Assembly (NCBI GenBank): GCA_907163375.1
Contig: CAJQUW010015400.1
Span: forward strand, 248,001-312,000
Origin: Prostheceraeus crozeri
Lineage: Eukaryota; Platyhelminthes; Polycladida; Euryleptidae
Reading direction: 5' to 3'
DNA: 64,000 nt
Both the position numbers and the translations under genes were made by a program. This document shows, one piece after another, positions 51,301-64,000 of the stretch; the first letter of the stretch is position 1, and every line of letters starts with the position of its first letter. Below the pieces are notes generated by a model. It ran no database searches and was not told where the DNA came from. It saw only the letters and a program-made list of their open reading frames with translations.

Positions 51301-54300
51301 AGAACCTGTAGCAGCCATCTTGCGCAACCCGCTTTCAAGTACAACTGTGTAAAATCAGACTTTAAGCAGACTGCATACGTATTAGATAACCAGATGTCAA
51401 ATATAGACCGTCGCATTATACTCTATAACAACTTGGTTAATGATGCAGGGCAGTAGTTTTCATGGCTTATCTTGTACTTCAGAGAAAATGCATATTTCTT
51501 GCAGACTTCACGACTTCAGTGAACCCCGGTTTCCAGTATCGTAGTAAATACAAGAACTCAAATAACAAACGCAGGCATTACGTTTAATTAAACGACAAGG
51601 ACTTTAACACAAAAGAAACTTAATACAATACTCTAACTCTTCATTACATTTTATTACACAGTAGACCTGTAGCTCAAAATAGTTCCTATCCTACTCATTA
51701 TCCATCAACCACCCTACGTCAAATCGAATTATGAAACAGATGTATCGCCTCTTCATCAACACGAATTGATTTTAAAGCACGATAAATATAAACCACATTG
51801 AAATCGGTCATTCAAATTTCCTTAAATACATCACTCTGGTCGCTTCCTACTTCCTATAAAAGTGATATCTGAACCACGCTACAAGACAGACAACTTATCG
51901 ACGCCTGAAATTCCTGCACCCCGCTTTAGAACCTGTAGCAGCCATCTTGCGCAACCCGCTTTCAAGTACAACTGTGTAAAATCAGACTTTAAGCAGACTG
52001 CATACGTATTAGATAACCAGATGTCAAATATAGACCGTCGCATTATACTCTATAACAACTTGGTTAATGATGCAGGGCAGTAATTTTCATGGCTTATCTT
52101 GTACTTCAGAGAAAATGCATATTTCTTGCAGACTTCACGACTTCAGTGAACCCCGGTTTCCAGTATCGTAGTAAATACAAGAACTCAAATAACAAACGCA
52201 GGCATTACGTTTAATTAAACGACAAGGACTTTAACACAAAAGAAACTTAATACAATACTCTAACTCTTCATTACATTTTATTACACAGTAGACCTGTAGC
52301 TCAAAATAGTTCCTATCGTACTTATTAATCATCAACAACCCTACGTCAAATCGAATTATGAAACAGATGTATCGCCTCTTCATCAACACGAATTGATTTT
52401 AAAGCACGATAAATATCAACCACATTGAAATCGGTCATTCAATTTTCCTTAAATACATCACTGTGGTCACTTCCTACTTCCTATAAAAGTGATATCTGAA
52501 CCACGCTACAAGACAGACAACTTATCGACGCCTGAAATTCCTGCACCCCGCTTTAGAACCTGTAGCAGCCATCTTGCGCAACCCGCTTTCAAGTACAACT
52601 GTGTAAAATCAGACTTTAAGCAGACTGCATACGTATTAGATAACCAGATGTCAAATATAAACCGTCGCATTATACTCTATAACAACTTGGTTAATGATGC
52701 AGGGCAGTAATTTTCATGGCTTATCTTGTACTTCAGAGAAAATGCATATTTCTTGCAGACTTCACGACTTCAGTGAACCCCGGTTTCCAGTATCGTAGTA
52801 AATACAAGAACTCAAATAACAAACGCAGGCATTACGTTTAATTAAACGACAAGGACTTTAACACAAAAGAAACTTAATACAATACTCTAACTCTTCATTA
52901 CATTTTATTACACAGTAGACCTGTAGCTCAAAATAGTTCCTATCGTACTTATTAATCATCAACCACCCTACGTCAAATCGAATTATGAAACAGATGTATC
53001 GCCTCTTCATCAACACGAATTGATTTTAAAGCACGATAAATATCAACCACATTGAAATCGGTCATTCAATTTTCCTTAAATACATCACTCTGGTCACTTC
53101 CTACTTCCTATAAAAGTGATATCTGAACCACGCTACAAGACAGACAACTTATCGACGCCTGAAATTCCTGCACCCCGCTTTAGAACCTGTAGCAGCCATC
53201 TTGCGCAACCCGCTTTCAAGTACAACTGTGTAAAATCAGACTTTAAGCAGACTGCATACGTATTAGATAACCAGATGTCAAATATAGACCGTCGCATTAT
53301 ACTCTATAACAACTTGGTTAATGATGCAGGGCAGTAATTTTCATGGCTTATCTTGTACTTCAGAGAAAATGCATATTTCTTGCAGACTTCACGACTTCAG
53401 TGAACCCCGGTTTCCAGTATCGTAGTAAATACAAGAACTCAAATAACAAACGCAGGCATTACGTTTAATTAAACGACAAGGACTTTAACACAAAAGAAAC
53501 TTAATACAATACTCTAACTCTTCATTACATTTTATTACACAGTAGACCTGTAGCTCAAAATAGTTCCTATCGTACTTATTAATCATCAACCACCCTACGT
53601 CAAATCGAATTATGAAACAGATGTATCGCCTCTTCATCAACACGAATTGATTTTAAAGCACGATAAATATCAACCACATTGAAATCGGTCATTCAATTTT
53701 CCTTAAATACATCACTCTGGTCACTTCCTACTTCCTATAAAAGTGATATCTGAACCACGCTACAAGACAGACAACTTATCGACGCCTGAAATTCCTGCAC
53801 CCCGCTTTAGAACCTGTAGCAGCCATCTTGCGCAACCCGCTTTCAAGTACAACTGTGTAAAATCAGACTTTAAGCAGACTGCATACGTATTAGATAACCA
53901 GATGTCAAATATAGACCGTCGCATTATACTCTATAACAACTTGGTTAATGATGCAGGGCAGTAATTTTCATGGCTTATCTTGTACTTCAGAGAAAATGCA
54001 TATTTCTTGCAGACTTCACGACTTCAGTGAACCCCGGTTTCCAGTATCGTAGTAAATACAAGAACTCAAATAACAAACGCAGGCATTACGTTTAATTAAA
54101 CGACAAGGACTTTAACACAAAAGAAACTTAATACAATACTCTAACTCTTCATTACATTTTATTACACAGTAGACCTGTAGCTCAAAATAGTTCCTATCGT
54201 ACTTATTAATCATCAACCACCCTACGTCAAATCGAATTATGAAACAGATGTATCGCCTCTTCATCAACACGAATTGATTCTAAAGCACGATAAATATAAA

Positions 54301-57300
54301 CCACATTGAAATCGGTCATTCAATTTTCCTTAAATACATCACTCTGGTCACTTCCTACTTCCTATAAAAGTGATATCTGAACCACGCTACAAGACAGACA
54401 ACTTATCGACGCCTGAAATTCCTGCACCCCGCTTTAGAACCTGTAGCAGCCATCTTGCGCAACCCGCTTTCAAGTACAACTGTGTAAAATCAGACTTTAA
54501 GCAGACTGCATACGTATTAGATAACCAGATGTCAAATATAGACCGTCGCATTATACTCTATAACAACTTGGTTAATGATGCAGGGCAGTAGTTTTCATGG
54601 CTTATCTTGTACTTCAGAGAAAATGCATATTTCTTGCAGACTTCACGACTTCAGTGAACCCCGGTTTCCAGTATCGTAGTAAATACAAGAACTCAAATAA
54701 CAAACGCAGGCATTACGTTTAATTAAACGACAAGGACTTTAACACAAAAGAAACTTAATACAATACTCTAACTCTTCATTACATTTTATTACACAGTAGA
54801 CCTGTAGCTCAAAATAGTTCCTATCGTACTTATTAACCATCAACCACCCTACGTCAAATCGAATTATGAAACAGATGTATCGCCTCTTCATCAACACGAA
54901 TTGATTTTAAAGCACGATAAATATCAACCACATTGAAATCGGTCATTCAATTTTCCTTAAATACATCACTCTGGTCACTTCCTACTTCCTATAAAAGTGA
55001 TATCTGAACCACGCTACAAGACAGACAACTTATCGACGCCTGAAATTCCTGCACCCCGCTTTAGAACCTGTAGCAGCCATCTTGCGCAACCCGCTTTCAA
55101 GTACAACTGTGTAAAATCAGACTTTAAGCAGACTGCATACGTATTAGATAACCAGATGTCAAATATAAACCGTCGCATTATACTCTATAACAACTTGGTT
55201 AATGATGCAGGGCAGTAATTTTCATGGCTTATCTTGTACTTCAGAGAAAATGCATATTTCTTGCAGACTTCACGACTTCAGTGAACCCCGGTTTCCAGTA
55301 TCGTAGTAAATACAAGAACTCAAATAACAAACGCAGGCATTACGTTTAATTAAACGACAAGGACTTTAACACAAAAGAAACTTAATACAATACTCTAACT
55401 CTTCATTACATTTTATTACACAGTAGACCTGTAGCTCAAAATAGTTCCTATCCTACTTATTAACCATCAATCACCCTACGTCAAATCGAATTATGAAACA
55501 GATGTATCGCCTCTTCATCAACACGAATTGATTTTACAGCACGATAAATATAAACCACATTGAAATCGGTCATTCAAATTTCCTTAAATACATCACTCTG
55601 GTCACTTCCTACTTCCTATAAAAGTGATATCTGAACCACGCTACAAGACAGACAACTTATCGACGCCTGAAATTCCTGCACCCCGCTTTAGAACCTGTAG
55701 CAGCCATCTTGCGCAACCCGCTTTCAAGTACAACTGTGTAAAATCAGACTTTAAGCAGACTGCATACGTATTAGATAACCAGATGTCAAATATAGACCGT
55801 CGCATTATACTCTATAACAACTTGGTTAATGATGCAGGGCAGTAATTTTCATGGCTTATCTTGTACTTCAGAGAAAATGCATATTTCTTGCAGACTTCAC
55901 GACTTCAGTGAACCCCGGTTTCCAGTATCGTAGTAAATACAAGAACTCAAATAACAAACGCAGGCATTACGTTTAATTAAACGACAAGGACTTTAACACA
56001 AAAGAAACTTAATACAATACTCTAACTCTTCATTACATTTTATTACACAGTAGACCTGTAGCTCAAAATAGTTCCTATCGTACTTATTAATCATCAACCA
56101 CCCTACGTCAAATCGAATTATGAAACAGATGTATCGCCTCTTCATCAACACGAATTGATTCTAAAGCACGATAAATATAAACCACATTGAAATCGGTCAT
56201 TCAATTTTCCTTAAATACATCACTCTGGTCACTTCCTACTTCCTATAAAAGTGATATCTGAACCACGCTACAAGACAGACAACTTATCGACGCCTGAAAT
56301 TCCTGCACCCCGCTTTAGAACCTGTAGCAGCCATCTTGCGCAACCCGCTTTCAAGTACAACTGTGTAAAATCAGACTTTAAGCAGACTGCATACGTATTA
56401 GATAACCAGATGTCAAATATAGACCGTCGCATTATACTCTATAACAACTTGGTTAATGATGCAGGGCAGTAATTTTCATGGCTTATCTTGTACTTCAGAG
56501 AAAATGCATATTTCTTGCAGACTTCACGACTTCAGTGAACCCCGGTTTCCAGTATCGTAGTAAATACAAGAACTCAAATAACAAACGCAGGCATTACGTT
56601 TAATTAAACGACAAGGACTTTAACACAAAAGAAACTTAATACAATACTCTAACTCTTCATTACATTTTATTACACAGTAGACCTGTAGCTCAAAATAGTT
56701 CCTATCCTACTCATTATCCATCAACCACCCTACGTCAAATCGAATTATGAAACAGATGTATCGCCTCTTCATCAACACGAATTGATTTTAAAGCACGATA
56801 AATATAAACCACATTGAAATCGGTCATTCAAATTTCCTTAAATACATCACTCTGGTCGCTTCCTACTTCCTATAAAAGTGATATCTGAACCACGCTACAA
56901 GACAGACAACTTATCGACGCCTGAAATTCCTGCACCCCGCTTTAGAACCTGTAGCAGCCATCTTGCGCAACCCGCTTTCAAGTACAACTGTGTAAAATCA
57001 GACTTTAAGCAGACTGCATACGTATTAGATAACCAGATGTCAAATATAGACCGTCGCATTATACTCTATAACAACTTGGTTAATGATGCAGGGCAGTAAT
57101 TTTCATGGCTTATCTTGTACTTCAGAGAAAATGCATATTTCTTGCAGACTTCACGACTTCAGTGAACCCCGGTTTCCAGTATCGTAGTAAATACAAGAAC
57201 TCAAATAACAAACGCAGGCATTACGTTTAATTAAACGACAAGGACTTTAACACAAAAGAAACTTAATACAATACTCTAACTCTTCATTACATTTTATTAC

Positions 57301-60300
57301 ACAGTAGACCTGTAGCTCAAAATAGTTCCTATCGTACTTATTAATCATCAACAACCCTACGTCAAATCGAATTATGAAACAGATGTATCGCCTCTTCATC
57401 AACACGAATTGATTTTAAAGCACGATAAATATCAACCACATTGAAATCGGTCATTCAATTTTCCTTAAATACATCACTGTGGTCACTTCCTACTTCCTAT
57501 AAAAGTGATATCTGAACCACGCTACAAGACAGACAACTTATCGACGCCTGAAATTCCTGCACCCCGCTTTAGAACCTGTAGCAGCCATCTTGCGCAACCC
57601 GCTTTCAAGTACAACTGTGTAAAATCAGACTTTAAGCAGACTGCATACGTATTAGATAACCAGATGTCAAATATAAACCGTCGCATTATACTCTATAACA
57701 ACTTGGTTAATGATGCAGGGCAGTAATTTTCATGGCTTATCTTGTACTTCAGAGAAAATGCATATTTCTTGCAGACTTCACGACTTCAGTGAACCCCGGT
57801 TTCCAGTATCGTAGTAAATACAAGAACTCAAATAACAAACGCAGGCATTACGTTTAATTAAACGACAAGGACTTTAACACAAAAGAAACTTAATACAATA
57901 CTCTAACTCTTCATTACATTTTATTACACAGTAGACCTGTAGCTCAAAATAGTTCCTATCGTACTTATTAATCATCAACCACCCTACGTCAAATCGAATT
58001 ATGAAACAGATGTATCGCCTCTTCATCAACACGAATTGATTTTAAAGCACGATAAATATCAACCACATTGAAATCGGTCATTCAATTTTCCTTAAATACA
58101 TCACTCTGGTCACTTCCTACTTCCTATAAAAGTGATATCTGAACCACGCTACAAGACAGACAACTTATCGACGCCTGAAATTCCTGCACCCCGCTTTAGA
58201 ACCTGTAGCAGCCATCTTGCGCAACCCGCTTTCAAGTACAACTGTGTAAAATCAGACTTTAAGCAGACTGCATACGTATTAGATAACCAGATGTCAAATA
58301 TAGACCGTCGCATTATACTCTATAACAACTTGGTTAATGATGCAGGGCAGTAATTTTCATGGCTTATCTTGTACTTCAGAGAAAATGCATATTTCTTGCA
58401 GACTTCACGACTTCAGTGAACCCCGGTTTCCAGTATCGTAGTAAATACAAGAACTCAAATAACAAACGCAGGCATTACGTTTAATTAAACGACAAGGACT
58501 TTAACACAAAAGAAACTTAATACAATACTCTAACTCTTCATTACATTTTATTACACAGTAGACCTGTAGCTCAAAATAGTTCCTATCGTACTTATTAATC
58601 ATCAACCACCCTACGTCAAATCGAATTATGAAACAGATGTATCGCCTCTTCATCAACACGAATTGATTTTAAAGCACGATAAATATAAACCACATTGAAA
58701 TCGGTCATTCAAATTTCCTTAAATACATCACTCTGGTCGCTTCCTACTTCCTATAAAAGTGATATCTGAACCACGCTACAAGACAGACAACTTATCGACG
58801 CCTGAAATTCCTGCACCCCGCTTTAGAACCTGTAGCAGCCATCTTGCGCAACCCGCTTTCAAGTACAACTGTGTAAAATCAGACTTTAAGCAGACTGCAT
58901 ACGTATTAGATAACCAGATGTCAAATATAGACCGTCGCATTATACTCTATAACAACTTGGTTAATGATGCAGGGCAGTAATTTTCATGGCTTATCTTGTA
59001 CTTCAGAGAAAATGCATATTTCTTGCAGACTTCACGACTTCAGTGAACCCCGGTTTCCAGTATCGTAGTAAATACAAGAACTCAAATAACAAACGCAGGC
59101 ATTACGTTTAATTAAACGACAAGGACTTTAACACAAAAGAAACTTAATACAATACTCTAACTCTTCATTACATTTTATTACACAGTAGACCTGTAGCTCA
59201 AAATAGTTCCTATCGTACTTATTAATCATCAACCACCCTACGTCAAATCGAATTATGAAACAGATGTATCGCCTCTTCATCAACACGAATTGATTCTAAA
59301 GCACGATAAATATAAACCACATTGAAATCGGTCATTCAATTTTCCTTAAATACATCACTCTGGTCACTTCCTACTTCCTATAAAAGTGATATCTGAACCA
59401 CGCTACAAGACAGACAACTTATCGACGCCTGAAATTCCTGCACCCCGCTTTAGAACCTGTAGCAGCCATCTTGCGCAACCCGCTTTCAAGTACAACTGTG
59501 TAAAATCAGACTTTAAGCAGACTGCATACGTATTAGATAACCAGATGTCAAATATAGACCGTCGCATTATACTCTATAACAACTTGGTTAATGATGCAGG
59601 GCAGTAGTTTTCATGGCTTATCTTGTACTTCAGAGAAAATGCATATTTCTTGCAGACTTCACGACTTCAGTGAACCCCGGTTTCCAGTATCGTAGTAAAT
59701 ACAAGAACTCAAATAACAAACGCAGGCATTACGTTTAATTAAACGACAAGGACTTTAACACAAAAGAAACTTAATACAATACTCTAACTCTTCATTACAT
59801 TTTATTACACAGTAGACCTGTAGCTCAAAATAGTTCCTATCGTACTTATTAACCATCAACCACCCTACGTCAAATCGAATTATGAAACAGATGTATCGCC
59901 TCTTCATCAACACGAATTGATTTTAAAGCACGATAAATATCAACCACATTGAAATCGGTCATTCAATTTTCCTTAAATACATCACTCTGGTCACTTCCTA
60001 CTTCCTATAAAAGTGATATCTGAACCACGCTACAAGACAGACAACTTATCGACGCCTGAAATTCCTGCACCCCGCTTTAGAACCTGTAGCAGCCATCTTG
60101 CGCAACCCGCTTTCAAGTACAACTGTGTAAAATCAGACTTTAAGCAGACTGCATACGTATTAGATAACCAGATGTCAAATATAAACCGTCGCATTATACT
60201 CTATAACAACTTGGTTAATGATGCAGGGCAGTAATTTTCATGGCTTATCTTGTACTTCAGAGAAAATGCATATTTCTTGCAGACTTCACGACTTCAGTGA

Positions 60301-63300
60301 ACCCCGGTTTCCAGTATCGTAGTAAATACAAGAACTCAAATAACAAACGCAGGCATTACGTTTAATTAAACGACAAGGACTTTAACACAAAAGAAACTTA
60401 ATACAATACTCTAACTCTTCATTACATTTTATTACACAGTAGACCTGTAGCTCAAAATAGTTCCTATCCTACTTATTAACCATCAATCACCCTACGTCAA
60501 ATCGAATTATGAAACAGATGTATCGCCTCTTCATCAACACGAATTGATTTTACAGCACGATAAATATAAACCACATTGAAATCGGTCATTCAAATTTCCT
60601 TAAATACATCACTCTGGTCACTTCCTACTTCCTATAAAAGTGATATCTGAACCACGCTACAAGACAGACAACTTATCGACGCCTGAAATTCCTGCACCCC
60701 GCTTTAGAACCTGTAGAGCAGCCATCTTGCGCAACCCGCTTTCAAGTACAACTGTGTAAAATCAGACTTTAAGCAGACTGCATACGTATTAGATAACCAG
60801 ATGTCAAATATAGACCGTCGCATTATACTCTATAACAACTTGGTTAATGATGCAGGGCAGTAATTTTCATGGCTTATCTTGTACTTCAGAGAAAATGCAT
60901 ATTTCTTGCAGACTTCACGACTTCAGTGAACCCCGGTTTCCAGTATCGTAGTAAATACAAGAACTCAAATAACAAACGCAGGCATTACGTTTAATTAAAC
61001 GACAAGGACTTTAACACAAAAGAAACTTAATACAATACTCTAACTCTTCATTACATTTTATTACACAGTAGACCTGTAGCTCAAAATAGTTCCTATCGTA
61101 CTTATTAATCATCAACCACCCTACGTCAAATCGAATTATGAAACAGATGTATCGCCTCTTCATCAACACGAATTGATTCTAAAGCACGATAAATATAAAC
61201 CACATTGAAATCGGTCATTCAATTTTCCTTAAATACATCACTCTGGTCACTTCCTACTTCCTATAAAAGTGATATCTGAACCACGCTACAAGACAGACAA
61301 CTTATCGACGCCTGAAATTCCTGCACCCCGCTTTAGAACCTGTAGCAGCCATCTTGCGCAACCCGCTTTCAAGTACAACTGTGTAAAATCAGACTTTAAG
61401 CAGACTGCATACGTATTAGATAACCAGATGTCAAAACCGTCGCATTATACTCTATAACAACTTGGTTAATGATGCAGGGCAGTAATTTTCATGGCTTATC
61501 TTGCACTTCAGAGAAAATGCATATTTCTTGCAGACTTCAACAACTTCAGTGAACCCCGGTTTCCAGTATCGTAGTAAATACAAGAACTCAAATAACAAAC
61601 GCAGGCATTACGTTTAATTAAACGACAAGGACTTTAACACAAAAGAAACTTAATACAATACTCTAACTCTTCATTACATTTTATTACACAGTAGACCTGT
61701 AGCTCAAAATAGTTCCTATCGTACTTATTAATCATCAACCACCCTACGTCAAATCGAATTATGAAACAGATGTATCGCCTCTTCATCAACACGAATTGAT
61801 TTTACAGCACGATAAATATAAACCACATTGAAATCGGTCATTCAAATTTCCTTAAATACATCACTCTGGTCACTTCCTACTTCCTATAAAAGTGATATCT
61901 GAACCACGCTACAAGACAGACAACTTATCGACGCCTGAAATTCCTGCACCCCGCTTTAGAACCTGTAGCAGCCATCTTGCGCAACCCGCTTTCAAGTACA
62001 ACTGTGTAAAATCAGACTTTAAGCAGACTGCATACGTATTAGATAACCAGATGTCAAATATAGACCGTCGCATTATACTCTATAACAACTTGGTTAATGA
62101 TGCAGGGCAGTAATTTTCATGGCTTATCTTGTACTTCAGAGAAAATGCATATTTCTTGCAGACTTCACAACTTCAGTGAACCCCGGTTTCCAGTATCGTA
62201 GTAAATACAAGAACTCAAATAACAAACGCAGGCATTACGTTTAATTAAACGACAAGGACTTTAACACAAAAGAAACTTAATACAATACTCTAACTCTTCA
62301 TTACATTTTATTACACAGTAGACCTGTAGCTCAAAATAGTTCCTATCGTACTTATTAACCATCAACCACCCTACGTCAAATCGAATTATGAAACAGATGT
62401 ATCGCCTCTTCATCAACACGAATTGATTTTACAGCACGATAAATATAAACCACATTGAAATCGGTCATTCAAATTTCCTTAAATACATCACTCTGGTCAC
62501 TTCCTACTTCCTATAAAAGTGATATCTGAACCACGCTACAAGACAGACAACTTATCGACGCCTGAAATTCCTGCACCCCGCTTTAGAACCTGTAGCAGCC
62601 ATCTTGCGCAACCCGCTTTCAAGTACAACTGTGTAAAATCAGACTTTAAGCAGACTGCATACGTATTAGATAACCAGATGTCAAATATAGACCGTCGCAT
62701 TATACTCTATAACAACTTGGTTAATGATGCAGGGCAGTAATTTTCATGGCTTATCTTGTACTTCAGAGAAAATGCATATTTCTTGCAGACTTCACGACTT
62801 CAGTGAACCCCGGTTTCCAGTATCGTAGTAAATACAAGAACTCAAATAACAAACGCAGGCATTACGTTTAATTAAACGACAAGGACTTTAACACAAAAGA
62901 AACTTAATACAATACTCTAACTCTTCATTACATTTTATTACACAGTAGACCTGTAGCTCAAAATAGTTCCTATCGTACTTATTAATCATCAACCACCCTA
63001 CGTCAAATCGAATTATGAAACAGATGTATCGCCTCTTCATCAACACGAATTGATTCTAAAGCACGATAAATATAAACCACATTGAAATCGGTCATTCAAA
63101 TTTCCTTAAATACATCACTCTGGTCACTTCCTACTTCCTATAAAAGTGATATCTGAACCACGCTACAAGACAGACAACTTATCGACGCCTGAAATTCCTG
63201 CACCCCGCTTTAGAACCTGTAGCAGCCATCTTGCGCAACCCGCTTTCAAGTACAACTGTGTAAAATCAGACTTTAAGCAGACTGCATACGTATTAGATAA

Positions 63301-64000
63301 CCAGATGTCAAAACCGTCGCATTATACTCTATAACAACTTGGTTAATGATGCAGGGCAGTAATTTTCATGGCTTATCTTGCACTTCAGAGAAAATGCATA
63401 TTTCTTGCAGACTTCAACAACTTCAGTGAACCCCGGTTTCCAGTATCGTAGTAAATACAAGAACTCAAATAACAAACGCAGGCATTACGTTTAATTAAAC
63501 GACAAGGACTTTAACACAAAAGAAACTTAATACAATACTCTAACTCTTCATTACATTTTATTACACAGTAGACCTGTAGCTCAAAATAGTTCCTATCGTA
63601 CTTATTAATCATCAACCACCCTACGTCAAATCGAATTATGAAACAGATGTATCGCCTCTTCATCAACACGAATTGATTTTACAGCACGATAAATATAAAC
63701 CACATTGAAATCGGTCATTCAATTTTCCTTAAATACATCACTCTGGTCACTTCCTACTTCCTATAAAAGTGATATCTGAACCACGCTACAAGACAGACAA
63801 CTTATCGACGCCTGAAATTCCTGCACCCCGCTTTAGAACCTGTAGCAGCCATCTTGCGCAACCCGCTTTCAAGTACAACTGTGTAAAATCAGACTTTAAG
63901 CAGACTGCATACGTATTAGATAACCAGATGTCAAATATAGACCGTCGCATTATACTCTATAACAACTTGGTTAATGATGCAGGGCAGTAATTTTCATGGC
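45371..64000 (+). repeat. 627-bp satellite array, about 30 units, open at the window end
   Basis: The array resumes with TCATTACATTTTATTACACA, completing the unit interrupted at 30604, and continues head to tail at 627 bp. The GTG after TATAAAA falls at 45592, 46219, 46846 and so on every 627 bp to 60013, then 60640, 61269, 61892, 62519, 63146 and 63769. Shifts come from a 2-bp insertion in the unit at 60640 and from a 5-bp deletion plus 1-bp insertion in the units at 61269 and 63146. Variable sites cluster in the 170 bp upstream of the TATA box and in a few positions after the T4 run. The array continues beyond 64000. Confidence 0.97.
46138..61200 (+). repeat. 8-unit higher-order repeat (5016 bp) in the 627-bp array
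   Basis: Unit-specific variants recur exactly 5016 bp apart. CCTACTCATTATCC is at 46674, 51690 and 56706; CTGTGG (elsewhere CTCTGG) at 52461 and 57477; a TAG instead of TAA closing the frame ends at 46440 and 51456, and at 49575, 54591 and 59607; AATATAAACC units start their frames at 47473, 52489 and 57505. About three copies of the 8-mer are present. Confidence 0.85.

Noticed and set aside
29908-64000. CRISPR-like regular repeats
   Set aside because: Units are contiguous tandem satellites with no unique spacers, in an animal genome.

Overview
This is an animal genome, most likely a marine invertebrate. The evidence is the set of metazoan transposon families (a CR1/L2-group LINE, a second L2-type LINE, a Tc1 DD34E element, a pogo/Tigger-like element and a Penelope-like element with a GIY-YIG domain), AT-rich non-coding DNA and megasatellite-scale tandem arrays. 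Short TAGGCCTA-type strings near 25.5 and 26.2 kb are common in echinoderms, but that is a weak hint. I found no convincing host protein-coding gene: nearly everything is repeat or transposon.

Layout. (1) 78-23369 is a composite simple satellite built from a 9-bp unit (TGACACTAA), a 21-bp unit (a 9-mer TGACACTAT plus a 12-mer TGACACTCAAAT) and an approximately 11-bp unit (ATATGAAAACT). These alternate in modules of about 0.7-1 kb, and groups of modules recur with a period of about 2.9-3.4 kb. Two transposons sit inside it: a full-length LINE with both ORFs open (1184-5148, minus strand, 5-bp target duplication) and a Tc1 element (6824-8222, TA duplication, one in-frame stop in the transposase). 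Uninterrupted satellite modules nearby show the empty sites. (2) 23370-29907 is a transposon graveyard: an inverted 3' fragment of a Penelope-like element head-to-head with a 5'-truncated sense copy, a small palindromic element (25250-25455) that ends that copy, a Tigger-like element (26232-27782) split by a 5'-truncated L2 LINE, a fold-back hairpin (28152-28254) and a relative of the palindromic element (29733-29908). (3) 29908-64000 is two nested satellites. A 627-bp repeat starts at 29908 and is interrupted at 30604 by about 14.8 kb of a 420-bp satellite (roughly 35 copies). It resumes at 45371 exactly where it left off and runs off the window end.

The most interesting material is in region 3. 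The 627-bp unit contains a perfect TATAAAAG followed about 220 bp later by the first TTTT run. Between them the 31 copies are almost invariant, while flanking parts of the unit vary at many sites. This resembles a tandemly repeated small RNA gene of Pol III type 3 layout, although homogenisation alone could also explain it. The 627-bp array also has an 8-unit higher-order period of 5016 bp. The 420-bp unit contains complementary segments in pseudoknot order.

The long open frames through the simple satellite on both strands, and the 73-codon frame in each 627-bp unit (which begins at GTG), are treated as non-coding.
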